Assembly: GCA_029207755.1 (NCBI GenBank)
Contig: JARCOQ010000003.1
Span: forward strand, 47,784,971 to 47,848,970
Origin: Chamaea fasciata
Lineage: Eukaryota; Chordata; Aves; Passeriformes; Sylviidae
DNA: 64,000 nt
Direction of reading: 5' to 3'
This document shows, in pieces, positions 53,851-64,000 of this stretch. A program made the translations under genes and the position numbers. Each line of letters starts with the position of its first letter. The first letter of the stretch is position 1. The notes below the pieces were generated by a model. The model had not been told where the DNA came from and searched no databases. It saw only the letters and a program-made list of their open reading frames with translations.

Positions 53851-54313
53851 CAGTGTCAATTTAATTTTTACCAAAGCCAAAGTCTACCCCAGCATGGAAA
53901 GGTTTTCCAATTACTTGACAATATGAAGATAGCCTTTCGGTTAAAAGCACAGATTGCTGTATCCATTCCAACTGGAATTGTGCAGGTAGGCAGGAGGCAC
54001 ACCATAAACTTAAAACAAAGTTAATGCTTCAGGAGAGTCACAGAATAAGTGCTCTAACAAGCTTTATGAAGGATTAGTAGAAACAGCAGCAATGTATTGC
54101 CACAACCAAGCAAAATCCCATCTTCTTTGCTTCACTGAGAACACACACTTTAGGATAGGAGGGACAGTGTCATAGCTGTGAATAAGTAATTTTTTATCAT
54201 AAATCTCCGTGTCAGGTATTTTCTTAGGAAGGTCATCCTTTGGGACAAAATTTCCGTGCTTGATTTGTTCCCACGATTTCTAAGGGTAATCTGTCATTCT
54301 TGTAAAATTGCAT

Positions 54314-54400
54314 ATAAAAAAACCCACCCAAACAAAACCCTCAAAACAACAACAAAAAAAACCAAAAATCCCTCAAGCAAAACAAAAACAACCCCATAGC
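54314..54400. repeat. A/C-rich low-complexity tract
   Basis: AAAAAAACCCACCC, CAAAACC and AACAACAAC units with a few interruptions by T. A and C are again on the + strand. Confidence 0.85.
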
Positions 54401-57400
54401 AAACACCTAAGCATAAAAATACTCTGTCACCAATATAAGGATTAAAGGATTATAAAGCTGCTTTTTTTCTCCCCAATTAAGTACCTCAAAAGTAAAATTA
54501 TTTTAAATCTGAAACTTACCACCTACTTTATCCTCATTAAAAGATGAGCCACATAACAAAAGTCCACATTAATGGCTCTGCAGGGTTGTTTTTTTTTTTC
54601 CTGCACAGTCTCACTAAACACATGTTGCCTCAAAAGTCAATGATTCCCCAAAGTTCATGGGAATGCATAGAGAAGGTACAAAAACAGTTGCAAAAACAAA
54701 AGATAACTATGTAGGCCTGAATCACAAGTTGTGCTGACAGATAAGAGATGATTTCTTTTTACTTATTTTGGAATTACTTAAAGATTTTTTGAAGGGTGTT
54801 CTTATTATGAGCAGCAATCAGACTCGTTGTGGGCTTGTTTGTTTCTTCTTACCTCAGTGAAGAGCACATGATCTCCCAGTGCCCCCTCCACTGCTAACAC
54901 ATTCTCTTGTGCAGCATATGGAAATAAAATCCATTCACATGTGGATCATACTCCCTGTTTCAATTTGGTTTCAGTAAAATTGCATGCCACCTGACCAAAA
55001 TATTGTATAAAACTAAATGCCCATTTGAAATTTCTCTGAAAGTCTTTTTCAAGCGCTACCATTACTTAATATGTGTTCATAAGTCTGTAGCAGGGTGTGT
55101 AGTACTACATCCATGGATTGCCCTCCCTCAGCAGTGCTATATATGACAAACACTTTTCTCCTGGCTGAGATGCAGCACCTGTGCCAGCCACTGCTACCCA
55201 CAGTTTAAACTCACACCATCCATAGAAACATCTACTCTATCTTTTAAAATTAGGCTTTTATATCCTTACTGTTGAAAATTGATTTTAGATTAAGAATGTT
55301 TAGGCATAAAGACTATTATGGAAGTCTACCAATCTTTGCAAGACTGACAAAAAAAAAGTTTTAAACTAACAAATAAGGAAAAAAACAGATGGATTAGGTA
55401 CAGTATAAAAGCAAAAGATTAAGTTCAAAACAATTACTGATTCTAAAACATGGATGAATATTTAACAGCTTTAAAGAGAAAAATATCTTTCATAACATAA
55501 TAGGAGCAAACAGACCATTCACACAGGGCTCCTACGTATCCAAAGAGCACAGGAATCAATCGTGCTATCCTTGGCAACAGATTGGCCAAACAGAAGTTGA
55601 TGATGTGTTGCACTGTGTGCTGAGCTGATGTTCCAGAGACTGTCCTGACAATGCCTTGCTGACCTAAACTGCGCCTTCAAAAGTCTTCAAAAGGAAGGCC
55701 AGTGGCAATAACCTTACTGACATGCTTACTCAGGACAAGCACTGTAAACGCTAGGAGCCTGGTGGTGTAGCAAACAATGCTCTGTCACGTGTTTTCAATC
55801 ACACAAGCTTTACCACTTAGGATTAAAATACAGCCTTGTGTAGTGCAGCCCCGCAAATAAACTGCTCTGGACCTAGTTAAGTGGCTAAAATGGCATTTTT
55901 TTCTAAGTTTGCAGCCAATTCAGGACACAAGCAAATAGGATGCAGTTTCAAAGCCTCAGAAACAGGCTGAGGGACACTGACACAGCTTGAATTCTGTTCC
56001 TTGTGCTCCAGGAAAGTATAAAGCCTACTGTGTTTGTGTTGTTGAAATATACATCCCCTAATGCATTGAGTGAAGCAGAGCACAAACTCATCTGAAATAT
56101 GTGCTCCATTATCCAATTCCTTAGGTGGAGGAAGATCCAGTTTCTATTCTTGTTTTCCTGCCAGCAACTCATGTAAGTGACAGTCAGCTGTAAAAGGACT
56201 TCTCTATCCCCGTGAAACCATTCTCCTTCTCTCAAGGTTGCTTGCACTGTCTTAGAAAACAAATCTGAGCCATGCACTGTGTATAACAAGGGCTGTAGTG
56301 CATCTCTTTGCTTAAGATGATACCATAAAATTTGGTTATTGTATTCCAAGCAAAGCAACGAATCTAAAGATCTTACACAAAAAGAGCAAGCAAATCTTGT
56401 GTAAGAAAAATGCAAGAAATAAATACAAAAGTGAGGAATAAACAGTAATAGTTATGGTTTCCAATATTTGCTAGGGACTACCAAATTTAAAAAAAAAAGG
56501 TAGGGAAAAATGTATTTTTAAATTGATTTCATAAATGTAATGTGGCAAAGTATACACTACATTGACGATTTAAAAAGGCAACAGCTCAGTGAAAATACCA
56601 GTAGATGTACTCCCTTCAAGTCTCTGATAAAACAGTGTTTGAGCTACAACAGTATAGCTCTACATGTCCAGAAATTTATCACTGGCAAAGACATAAAGAA
56701 ATGAAGGCAGGCAGCCAACCTTTACTGAAGGGAAATAAATAACAGTACCTAAGATGACTCCAAATATACATGGCAATAGAGCCATAATTTTTAGGGAAAA
56801 AAAATGAACAGCTAATAAAGAAATGCTTACTAACAGCTTCAGATAGAAATCTTGACTTTTTACCCATATAATATTTGCATACATGCATATGCAAAATAAT
56901 GAATAGTACTGAAAATCCTCTGTTTGCTTCAAACTGCTCAGCAACATGCAGTACCATCTTAATCATACCCTAGGTATGTTGGCAGCAGTGCAGCACAAGT
57001 GGGAGTCACAACTGAATTTTCTTCTGTAAAGACCAAATCAGCCTTTAAAGATTTAGAAAGGAGAAGTCCTGAAGCAGCTTGTTATGTATGAAATGATTTG
57101 TTCTTCAACAGAAAACAAAACAAGTTCCCTTTTATTTTGAAACCACTGAGAAACAGCACTTATTAATTGTTTAGAGGCTTAAATTGAATCTTTAAACCTC
57201 TCTTAAATATCATTTAATGGTGATTTTTGCTGCATTATGAGCAATAAGTTCACTTTCCTGCAATGAAGCATATACATCTGCTTAGGTGGTAACAAGAGTA
57301 CATATATTTTATTGTCCCACACACATTGAAGCAGTTATGTATTCTTCACTAGATTTTTTTTTTTCCAGAAGAACACACACAGAGTGTGTGTGAGTTCAGT

Positions 57401-57787
57401 ACCTCTCTGAAGTCACTTCTATACACTTTAACAACATTCCAGACTGCCAGAATGATGCATTTTTCATATATATTGTACTTATATTTGTTAAGTTTAGGAA
57501 GCCAGCATTACTTAACGTTACACAAAACATTACCATGTAATACATTAGGCAAAAAGACAGCATCTACCTCCTCGTGGGTAACTGAAAATCCTTGGCAAAG
57601 TTATATTAATTTTAGTCTAAAACAATCATCCAGAGAAAATTTTGATCCACGTGAATCTTTAATCCTAATCAGCCTTACTGCTAAATTCTTTCTAATTGGA
57701 CCAAACCATAGAATTAAGAGATATTTTCTACAGTATAATGCCCTGCTATGTAGAATTATTGCAATTAGCTCTAAACCCACAAAAGGT

Positions 57788-57835
57788 CTCATTGACTTCA
57801 GTTCAAGCATAAGCATCAGCGCTGCTCTGTATTGT
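57788..57835. repeat. Trace of an old sauropsid interspersed repeat
   Basis: TCTCATTGACTTCAGTTCAAG (57787 onward) followed by AAGCATCAGCGCTGCTCTGT resembles the CATTGACTTCAGT motif family noted at 19945 and 53805. It lies inside the 162-codon frame, which argues against that frame being a gene. Confidence 0.3.
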
Positions 57836-58000
57836 CAAATACTCCACATCAACAGATGCAGAGCATTACTGTAAGTTGCCACTGATCCAGGAGATACTCC
57901 CTCCAGTGTATTTCCGTAACATTGTTATGCAAAAAAAACCCATGAAAACCCCCAAAATCCAATGAAGAATTCCAACAGGATTCTCATTTTGTTTTCAAAT

Positions 58001-58020
58001 GGGGGGGAGGGGGGGGGGAG
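58001..58020 (+). repeat. Poly-G run
   Basis: G7-A-G10-A-G on the + strand, a potential G-quadruplex. No transcript start or other regulatory context is visible around it. Confidence 0.9.
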
Positions 58021-59784
58021 TGACAGATTTTGAAAAGGGGCCCTTTACAGACTTGCTTGGCTTTTGATCATGGATCAAATTATGCCACTTTTCCTTCTTC
58101 TCCCTGCCCCCCAACTCCTATAAAGGCAAGGAGGTGGTCTCTTAAAATATAGCTACTTATATCAGGCTATTGTTTCTTTTCCCTCCAAGACCACCCAGCT
58201 TTTCAAAACGGAATCATCTCTGCATGAGACAGACTGGAACACTACCACAGCCCTCTATGCAAAGACCTGCTTTGCTGCACTATTTACCATCCCTGCACAA
58301 ACAGAGCATACTGTACTGGCTGAATACACACACATAAGAGAAAGTAGAGGTTGGGGGCAAAACAATGAAATCTTAGGCATTTGAGGAGGGGAGATCCATG
58401 ACTAAAGACCTCTTCAAAGCTCACAAGATTGCTTAAAAAACAGGCACTTTTTTTAGAGAATATTTGCAAAGCCTTTAGTTTCTTCACACATTTGGAGTTT
58501 TGAATATATATCTTTAAGCTGGGAGTGCAATTAAAATTTTAAATGAAACTAGAAATTATCACATAATAACTGAATTTCAAGTTCTACCATTTCTGCAAGA
58601 AAAAAAGAGAATCCAAAGAGTACTCAAGTTCCAGTTTGCCCAGGAGGTTGGGGCTGTACATTGGGCAAGATAAAACACAAATTCTAATTATGCCTTTCTT
58701 GTTATCTGCTTCCATTCTCAGATTATGACGCTTCAGTTCCCCATGCAGATACTGGTATATTGCTACTGGTCTTCACTTGTACTTTGAAATCTACAAAAGA
58801 GAAGCAGAAAGTATGAAAGGATCTATGCTATTATGAAAATGAAGTTGGGATATCACATAAGGGATAGACAATGCTTGGGGGCATGGTTTGTCTAGTTGGC
58901 TTTAGCAAACTTGAATAAAATTAAAATAAAAAGGGACAAGGTATGAGCTTCTCTGAAGACAGGAAAAAAATCACAGTGGGGAGTTGCTCAACACTGATGT
59001 CTGCCCAGACAGCTAGATTTAGGTGACCTGAAACACACCCTAGGCAACAGAATAAAAATTATATACACATAAGCACGTCAGGCATTTTGTCCTTGGCTTA
59101 CCGAAGCACAGCACCAGCACCAGTGTTTCATCTGTATTTCATTGGATTGAGAATAATCAATTTTTACTGTGATCAGCTGTACATATTCTTGTCCAGCCAT
59201 GAACTTGCCACCCCACACTGTATGTAACTGGCACAGAAGGTCTCCTATACATCAGCAGCTACTCAGCAGTGAAGTGGGGCAAGCAAAGAACCTCCTAAGA
59301 CCATGATCAAGACAGAGCAGTTCTTTCTGCCATGACATGTATCAAGGAGCATCTAAAAGCTATGTTTGAACAAAGACACATCATTATTAAATTTAATTCA
59401 CTAGTATCAACACAGACTGGAAATCATGAAAAAAGAGGAAAAGCATTCACTAATTTACTGTCAGTAATAACATTTTGACCCTGCCTGGGTGTGGGCTATA
59501 TTTTAAATACTTTAAGATATGCATTTTTTAAAACATGAAAAAACAGATAGACTATTATTCCTCTGTTGCTCCTGGTATTTAATGACACTTCAGCAAAACT
59601 CTTAAATTTAGATGTTGGATTTTTATTCTTAATTTTCCTTTTGGTTTCCTAAAAAATTATAAGAGTTGGAATGTGCAGCTCATCTTGGAAACAAGGTTGC
59701 TGGTTCTTCGTTTCCAGTACGCACAGCATAAATATGACAATACAGCAAAATAAGGTAGCTAAATGGGGGGTGGGGGTGTCAACG

Positions 59785-60065
59785 TGCGGAGTTTTCTCAG
59801 AAGCACAGAGGGACAGGATGAGTGACAAAAACACAGGCTGTAATGCAGGAAATTCCAATGAGGTATTAGGAAATAACTTTGCAAAATGAAATAGTCAAGC
59901 ACTGAAACAAAGGGCTGGTCCAGTTTTTGAATGCTTATCTTTGAAGAGACTTAAAACTGGGTTGGATGAGGCTCTGGGCAACCTGCTGTACTTCCTCCTA
60001 GCTGCAGTGGAGGGCTGGACTTAGTTCTCCAGAGGTCCCCCCAGCTAAAATTACTCTGATTGTAA
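59785..60065 (+). mobile_element. CR1 LINE 3' end, 5'-truncated and diverged
   Basis: The + strand keeps the CR1 3' untranslated landmarks in order: GGACAGGATGAGTGAC (59811-59826), GCAGGAAATTCCAATGAGG (59836-59853), CAAGCACTGAAACA (59896-59909), TTGGATGAGGCTCTGGGCAA (59962-59981) with CCTGCTGTA, then GAGGGCTGGACTTAG (60010-60024) and TCTCCAGAGGTCCCCCC. The end near 60065 (ATTACTCTGATTGT) is a worn version of the usual ATTCTGTGATTCTGT tail. Only the last 280 bases or so are present and no reverse-transcriptase frame remains. Many substitutions and small gaps indicate an old, inactive insertion. Confidence 0.85.
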
Positions 60066-62486
60066 ACCACCTTGAAATACCGTGCCTTTCAAATGACCAC
60101 TTTGTGTAAGATATTTTAAATTACTACAGTTAACAACACAGTAGTATTTTCAGCACTTCCCTGCTAGGTGAATTTGTGCTTCTCAGGTAGGCAAATAGCC
60201 CATGCACCAGTGACCTGGGAGGCTGCCTTAAACATCTTAAGCTTGCTTGACAAAAATTAATTTCTTTTTTACAGTCTTAGCATTCTTCTCTCTCCATCCG
60301 TATCCACAGCCGTAGCCTATAACTAGTTTTGTGCCCGTAAAATAGTCAGTGGCATTAGTTCTTTGTGATAACTACATCACACTTTTCCTAAGCTGCCATT
60401 TTTATGAGGTTTGGTGTTGCCTGCATCTAACCTGGACTTTGAAACACCCCATGTGCAGCCAAAAAATAATTTTAAAAAAGTGCTTCCATAATTATAGTTT
60501 GACTACCCAGAAGTCAGCAAATTAGTTACTCATTGGAATAGGATGTTTGCAAAAAATAGATGCTTCCAAATATATTAGTAAATAGCTAAAAAGGTGGTTG
60601 ATAGGCTTTCTACCACTCTGATACCTACACTGACCTATAGTAATAAAATCTATGCAAAATTTCAAAATAGTGGAGTTTCTGGGACAGAGAATTCTTTGCT
60701 TTAACACTGATATATCTTCACAGAAATCACCCAACAGTAAAAGACTGAATTATATAAACATTTACAAACATTGAAAATAATTTTAAATGCAAATGTTCCT
60801 GCCGTATTTTGCCAACCCTCCATTTTCTCCTAACTTGGTAAGAAGGGAAGAAGAGCAGCCTCACAGGCATCTGACATTGACAACTGCATCGGATTAGGCT
60901 TTGGACACAGTAATAAATTATCATGATTGTTATTATGCTGTATATTCATCAGCAACTGAGCTTTTACTAACTTCAGGAACAGAAGTATAGCTACAAAGTC
61001 TCAAATACCAAAATCCATTTCCATGAATAAGGAGACACAAAAGGAACAAAAGGGAAAACAGGGAGATTTTTAAATTATGAGAAAATGCCCAAGTGGAATA
61101 GTAGCTGTTGCATTAAAAATATTTAAGGCTTGAGCATATACAAATATATCCACATATTTATGACACTGACTTTGTCAACTGACAGTTAGAAGGTTTTCAT
61201 GTCATTCATAATAATTAATGCTGATGTCTAATAAATATAGTCTTACTGTATTTTTTCCTCCCTACAGAACTCTCAATATGAAAAGCTTACTTAACACAAT
61301 ATTAACACCAGACTGAGACAAAAAGAGAGGGTTTTTGCCACAAGAATTTTCATTTTTTTTTCTAATTATGAATAAAATGTCAAAAATCCAAACACGGCCT
61401 AAAGCCAAAAGTAACCCAAAATCAACCAAAATGTTTTATTTAGATGGCTACTTTTTTTTTTTTTCTGTTAATTATTATAACTGTTGAAATAAACACTAAA
61501 GAGAATGATTTCATTTAAATAGTGTTAAATTAGAATGTCACAATAATTTCAAAACTCCATCAAAACCATTTCAAACCAGGAAATTCCCAACCACTTCCTA
61601 TTAAGGTTGAAGCCAGGAAAATTCTGGTGTAGCTTGCTGCTTGGGCTGTTCTTTGTGTGTATGACATGAAGTATTTCTATACAGAACTGCAGTGAAGAGA
61701 TAGCATTCCAAAGTCAACCATTTTAGAAGTTGGAATGAACTGTGAGTACATTTTTTAAACTATATTTACATAAATGAATTGTCACTGAATCAGAAGACCT
61801 TAAATACAGAATAAAAGAAAAAGCAGAAATTGTCTGCATATAACTATGAGAAGTAACATTACAGCAACTTATGCTTTGATTTTTAATTCATTGCTTTTAT
61901 TGGAACAAAAAGTATTTGAAAAATGAGTGAAAAGCTAATGAGCTTCTGTTGTATGTTTTGGGTAGTGAGTCAATCTCACACTCTAAATCATCCACAGGAA
62001 TCAAGAAATACAAAAGGGGATGCTGTAGATCTGTGTCTCGGCACTGAATTAATAATTTTGTCCCTGGATCAAGCACATTTAATCTTCAGATGTGTTACAG
62101 CTGTTTTCAAGATTTACTAATAATTCTTTAGATGTATGGGACTTAAGAGTGTTTTTATGTTTTAGAGAAGACTATCTGGAAAAAGCAAAACCTTTGCCTT
62201 TTCAACTACCATGTTATATGTGGACGTGTTAAGCAAGTACAACTTTCTGGTACAAACTTTCTGCAGTTTTCAGATGAGGAAAGGCCTAAGATAATATTAA
62301 CCATGAAGTTCGAGTGCTTAGATAGGCTGAAAATACTTATTTACAAAGAAATTTTATGGATTATTTTCCCTTCAACATAGAATACAACTCAATATATATA
62401 TTACCTGGTATTTATCAGTCCCTTGCACAGCTGAACTACCTGCTGCCTAGATATCACTGCCAAATTTTGAGGCAGTGTCCTTACAG
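60066..62486. other. AT-rich non-coding stretch, no gene seen
   Basis: Only short frames. A T13 run is at about 61452-61464. No repeats or splice structures worth calling. Confidence 0.55.
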
Positions 62487-62746
62487 ACATGTGTACCTGT
62501 ACATTGTACTCCAAAACCACAGGAAAACGAGGTGCCTCAGCTTCAGAGACCGGCAAGATGCCCAACGTCAAAGATAGCCAACAGGAACCAAAAATGCCAA
62601 CAGGAGAGCCTACTGGTGCATCGTCAACCCACCTTTCCCTGTCAGGGGAGCAGAAGAAACAATACCCCCAATTAAAGCTGCCTTGCATGTAATCAAAGTT
62701 AGATTCAAAAACTTTATAAATCTAAACTGCTGCTTAATGTTTTTAG
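62487..62746 (+). other. Candidate exon, GC-richer, possibly non-coding RNA
   Basis: An acceptor-like CTTACAG ends at 62486, and TTTTAG before GTAAGT at 62747 is a near-perfect donor, framing 260 bases. The first 200 bases are richer in G, C and CpG than the flanks. One frame from ATG at 62489 reads MCTCTLYSKTTGKRGASASE and continues 67 codons to a stop at 62690-62692, 54 bases before the donor, so it cannot be a plain internal coding exon. It could be a 5' non-coding exon with an upstream frame, a lncRNA exon or chance. A minus-strand frame of 95 codons overlaps. Confidence 0.22.
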
Positions 62747-64000
62747 GTAAGTCTCATGGTTTTTTGTATGCACAAAAGCAGTTTCAGCTGAGTGTCACCT
62801 GCAAGGCAGGACCCTTTCCTGAGTCTGGGTTAACATATCTCCAGATGCAAGAGAGAAATCATCTTCAATCTTTCACATCCTTGCTGAGGCCCTTAAGACA
62901 GAGATGGGAAGGCTTCTCCTTCCTCATGTTTAGGGGTGGTTTTCCCCCCCATCTCTCATTCCCACTGTAATTCCTCAGTGCAGCAAGTTGATAGAAATAA
63001 TCATGTGGATACGGCAGACACTTTAATGCCTAGAATCAGATCTCTCTGCTCTCAGAAAATATTATTCGTGAAAATCTGAGTACTAATTGACTTGATATGT
63101 GTTGTTAGACAGACCTCGAGAACATGTTTAGGCTTCTAAATTTCTTTTTCTACCTAGTTTTGGGCCCACTAGGGCTTGGGTCTCAGTATATCACCGAAAA
63201 ATGAAAATGGAAACAGAAGGATTGAGGCACCAGAAAGCAGCTTGTCACTATACACTCTGCAAGTGTCTATAGAGTGAAGGATGCTCTGCGATGTCCAAGG
63301 ACAAAGGGCATCTTCTGTCACACCATGTCCCAGAACAGAATCTTTTACATATTTAAAGCGTTCATAGTTATGTATGCTTCAGTGCTTCCCCAAACAGAAG
63401 TGCTTTCACTTGTAGCCTGACACAATCCTCGAAGACTGGGAAAAGGAGGTCCAGAAATGCACAACTTCCAAAAGTACTGTAGCACAATTGAGAGGCTATT
63501 CACAGCTTAAATCTTTCTTAGATGACTAATATATTAGATGCTTTTACAGAATTCACAAAGTCTCAGTTATTAATTAATTAACTTACAGATTTACTATAAT
63601 TTGATCAAGTACAAACAACAGCTTTTAAAGAAAACTCATGTCCTGGAGAAAACAGCAATTCTCATACTTGATTAATCTCTGACACTGGTTTTCATTTCCT
63701 TCATTCTGTCAATGAAGTTGTTATTTTACAAGCATACTTTAGTGCTAATTGGAGTAGTTGAGAAATTAACTTTAGTTGTCTCAAGCTACTAATAAAGAAC
63801 TTCAGTCCCATCTAGTTTTATAGGAGAACAGGAGCAGCATTGAAGGCTACAGGAATTCACTGCAATAAAAACAAATTGCTGGGGTGTTCACAGAGACGAA
63901 CAAGTCATGCTCCTACTATTTTCCCAAGAAGTTATTCCCTTATTAGAAACAAGCCACCTGCTTGATATTTCTGGAACTGGCAGTTGTTTTTTTATGCTGA
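62747..64000. other. Non-coding stretch to window end
   Basis: After the donor-like site no further exon can be assembled. The longest frame (62683-62970) runs through the donor and is not recognisable. The rest is AT-rich with TTAATTAATTAA near 63571-63582 and no gene. Confidence 0.5.

Larger units (their letters stand above)
48115..54313. other. AT-rich non-coding stretch, no gene seen
   Basis: Frames reach 107 codons (52911-53234, +) without recognisable content. Holds an A/C tract (48820-48876), a short TA run near 52031-52042 and a repeat trace at 53805-53850. A donor-like CAG before GTAGGC at 53983 follows a short frame (KIAFRLKAQIAVSIPTGIVQ), but the matching acceptor is poor. Confidence 0.5.
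54401..59784. other. Non-coding stretch with the two longest open frames
   Basis: Contains unrecognised frames of 155 codons (55948-56415, -) and 162 codons (57386-57874, +). Neither shows a domain, repeat, splice context or protein-like charge pattern; both are rich in Leu, Ser, Ile and Cys as in random AT-rich frames. A repeat trace (57788-57835) and a G-run (58001-58020) also lie here. Confidence 0.45.

Noticed and set aside
55840..55870. AATAAA-containing segment resembling an LTR polyadenylation region
   Set aside because: No matching second LTR, no TG...CA ends and no internal element were found.

Overview
The window looks like a piece of a bird nuclear chromosome, probably a gene-poor intergenic or long intronic stretch. 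It is AT-rich, nearly free of CpG, has no compact run of genes, and carries very few transposons. The clearest marker is a decayed CR1 retrotransposon 3' end (about 59785-60065, + strand), whose diagnostic words are well preserved; CR1 is the dominant interspersed repeat of birds and other sauropsids. The low density of other repeats favours a bird over a turtle or crocodile. Many A/C-rich tracts are compatible with a songbird, but I cannot fix the species.

No protein-coding gene, tRNA, rRNA, CRISPR array or complete mobile element can be confidently called. The longest open frames (155 and 162 codons) lie in the right quarter and match nothing I know. The best coding-like signals are short exon candidates on the + strand between 10.7 and 14.7 kb: a lysine/acidic frame at 10742-10858, an 87-base exon with both splice sites at 10914-11000, a terminal-exon candidate at 12011-12144, and weaker ones at 13704-13757 and 14581-14630. 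A further exon-like, GC-richer block with good splice sites sits at 62487-62746. None is proven; they are the places to look for a gene crossing this window.

Layout: 1-10.7 kb is plain AT-rich sequence with one A/C tract and a G-run. 10.7-14.7 kb holds the exon candidates. 14.7-30.5 kb is mostly featureless, with a 43-base T run (17711-17753), a CAAA repeat (20971-21017), an unidentified GC-richer block (25130-25560) and an AT microsatellite (28087-28136). 30560-31003 is an old LINE fragment with reverse-transcriptase C-terminal coding traces. 31-47.8 kb is again plain, with low-complexity tracts and small inverted repeats. 47860-48114 is a striking 255-base tract made almost only of A and C. 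48.1-64 kb holds more A/C tracts, old interspersed-repeat traces, a poly-G run, the CR1 copy and the last exon candidate.

There is no visible pathway or operon: the content is non-coding vertebrate DNA, and most of the interest lies in the low-complexity tracts, fossil repeats and possible unannotated exons.
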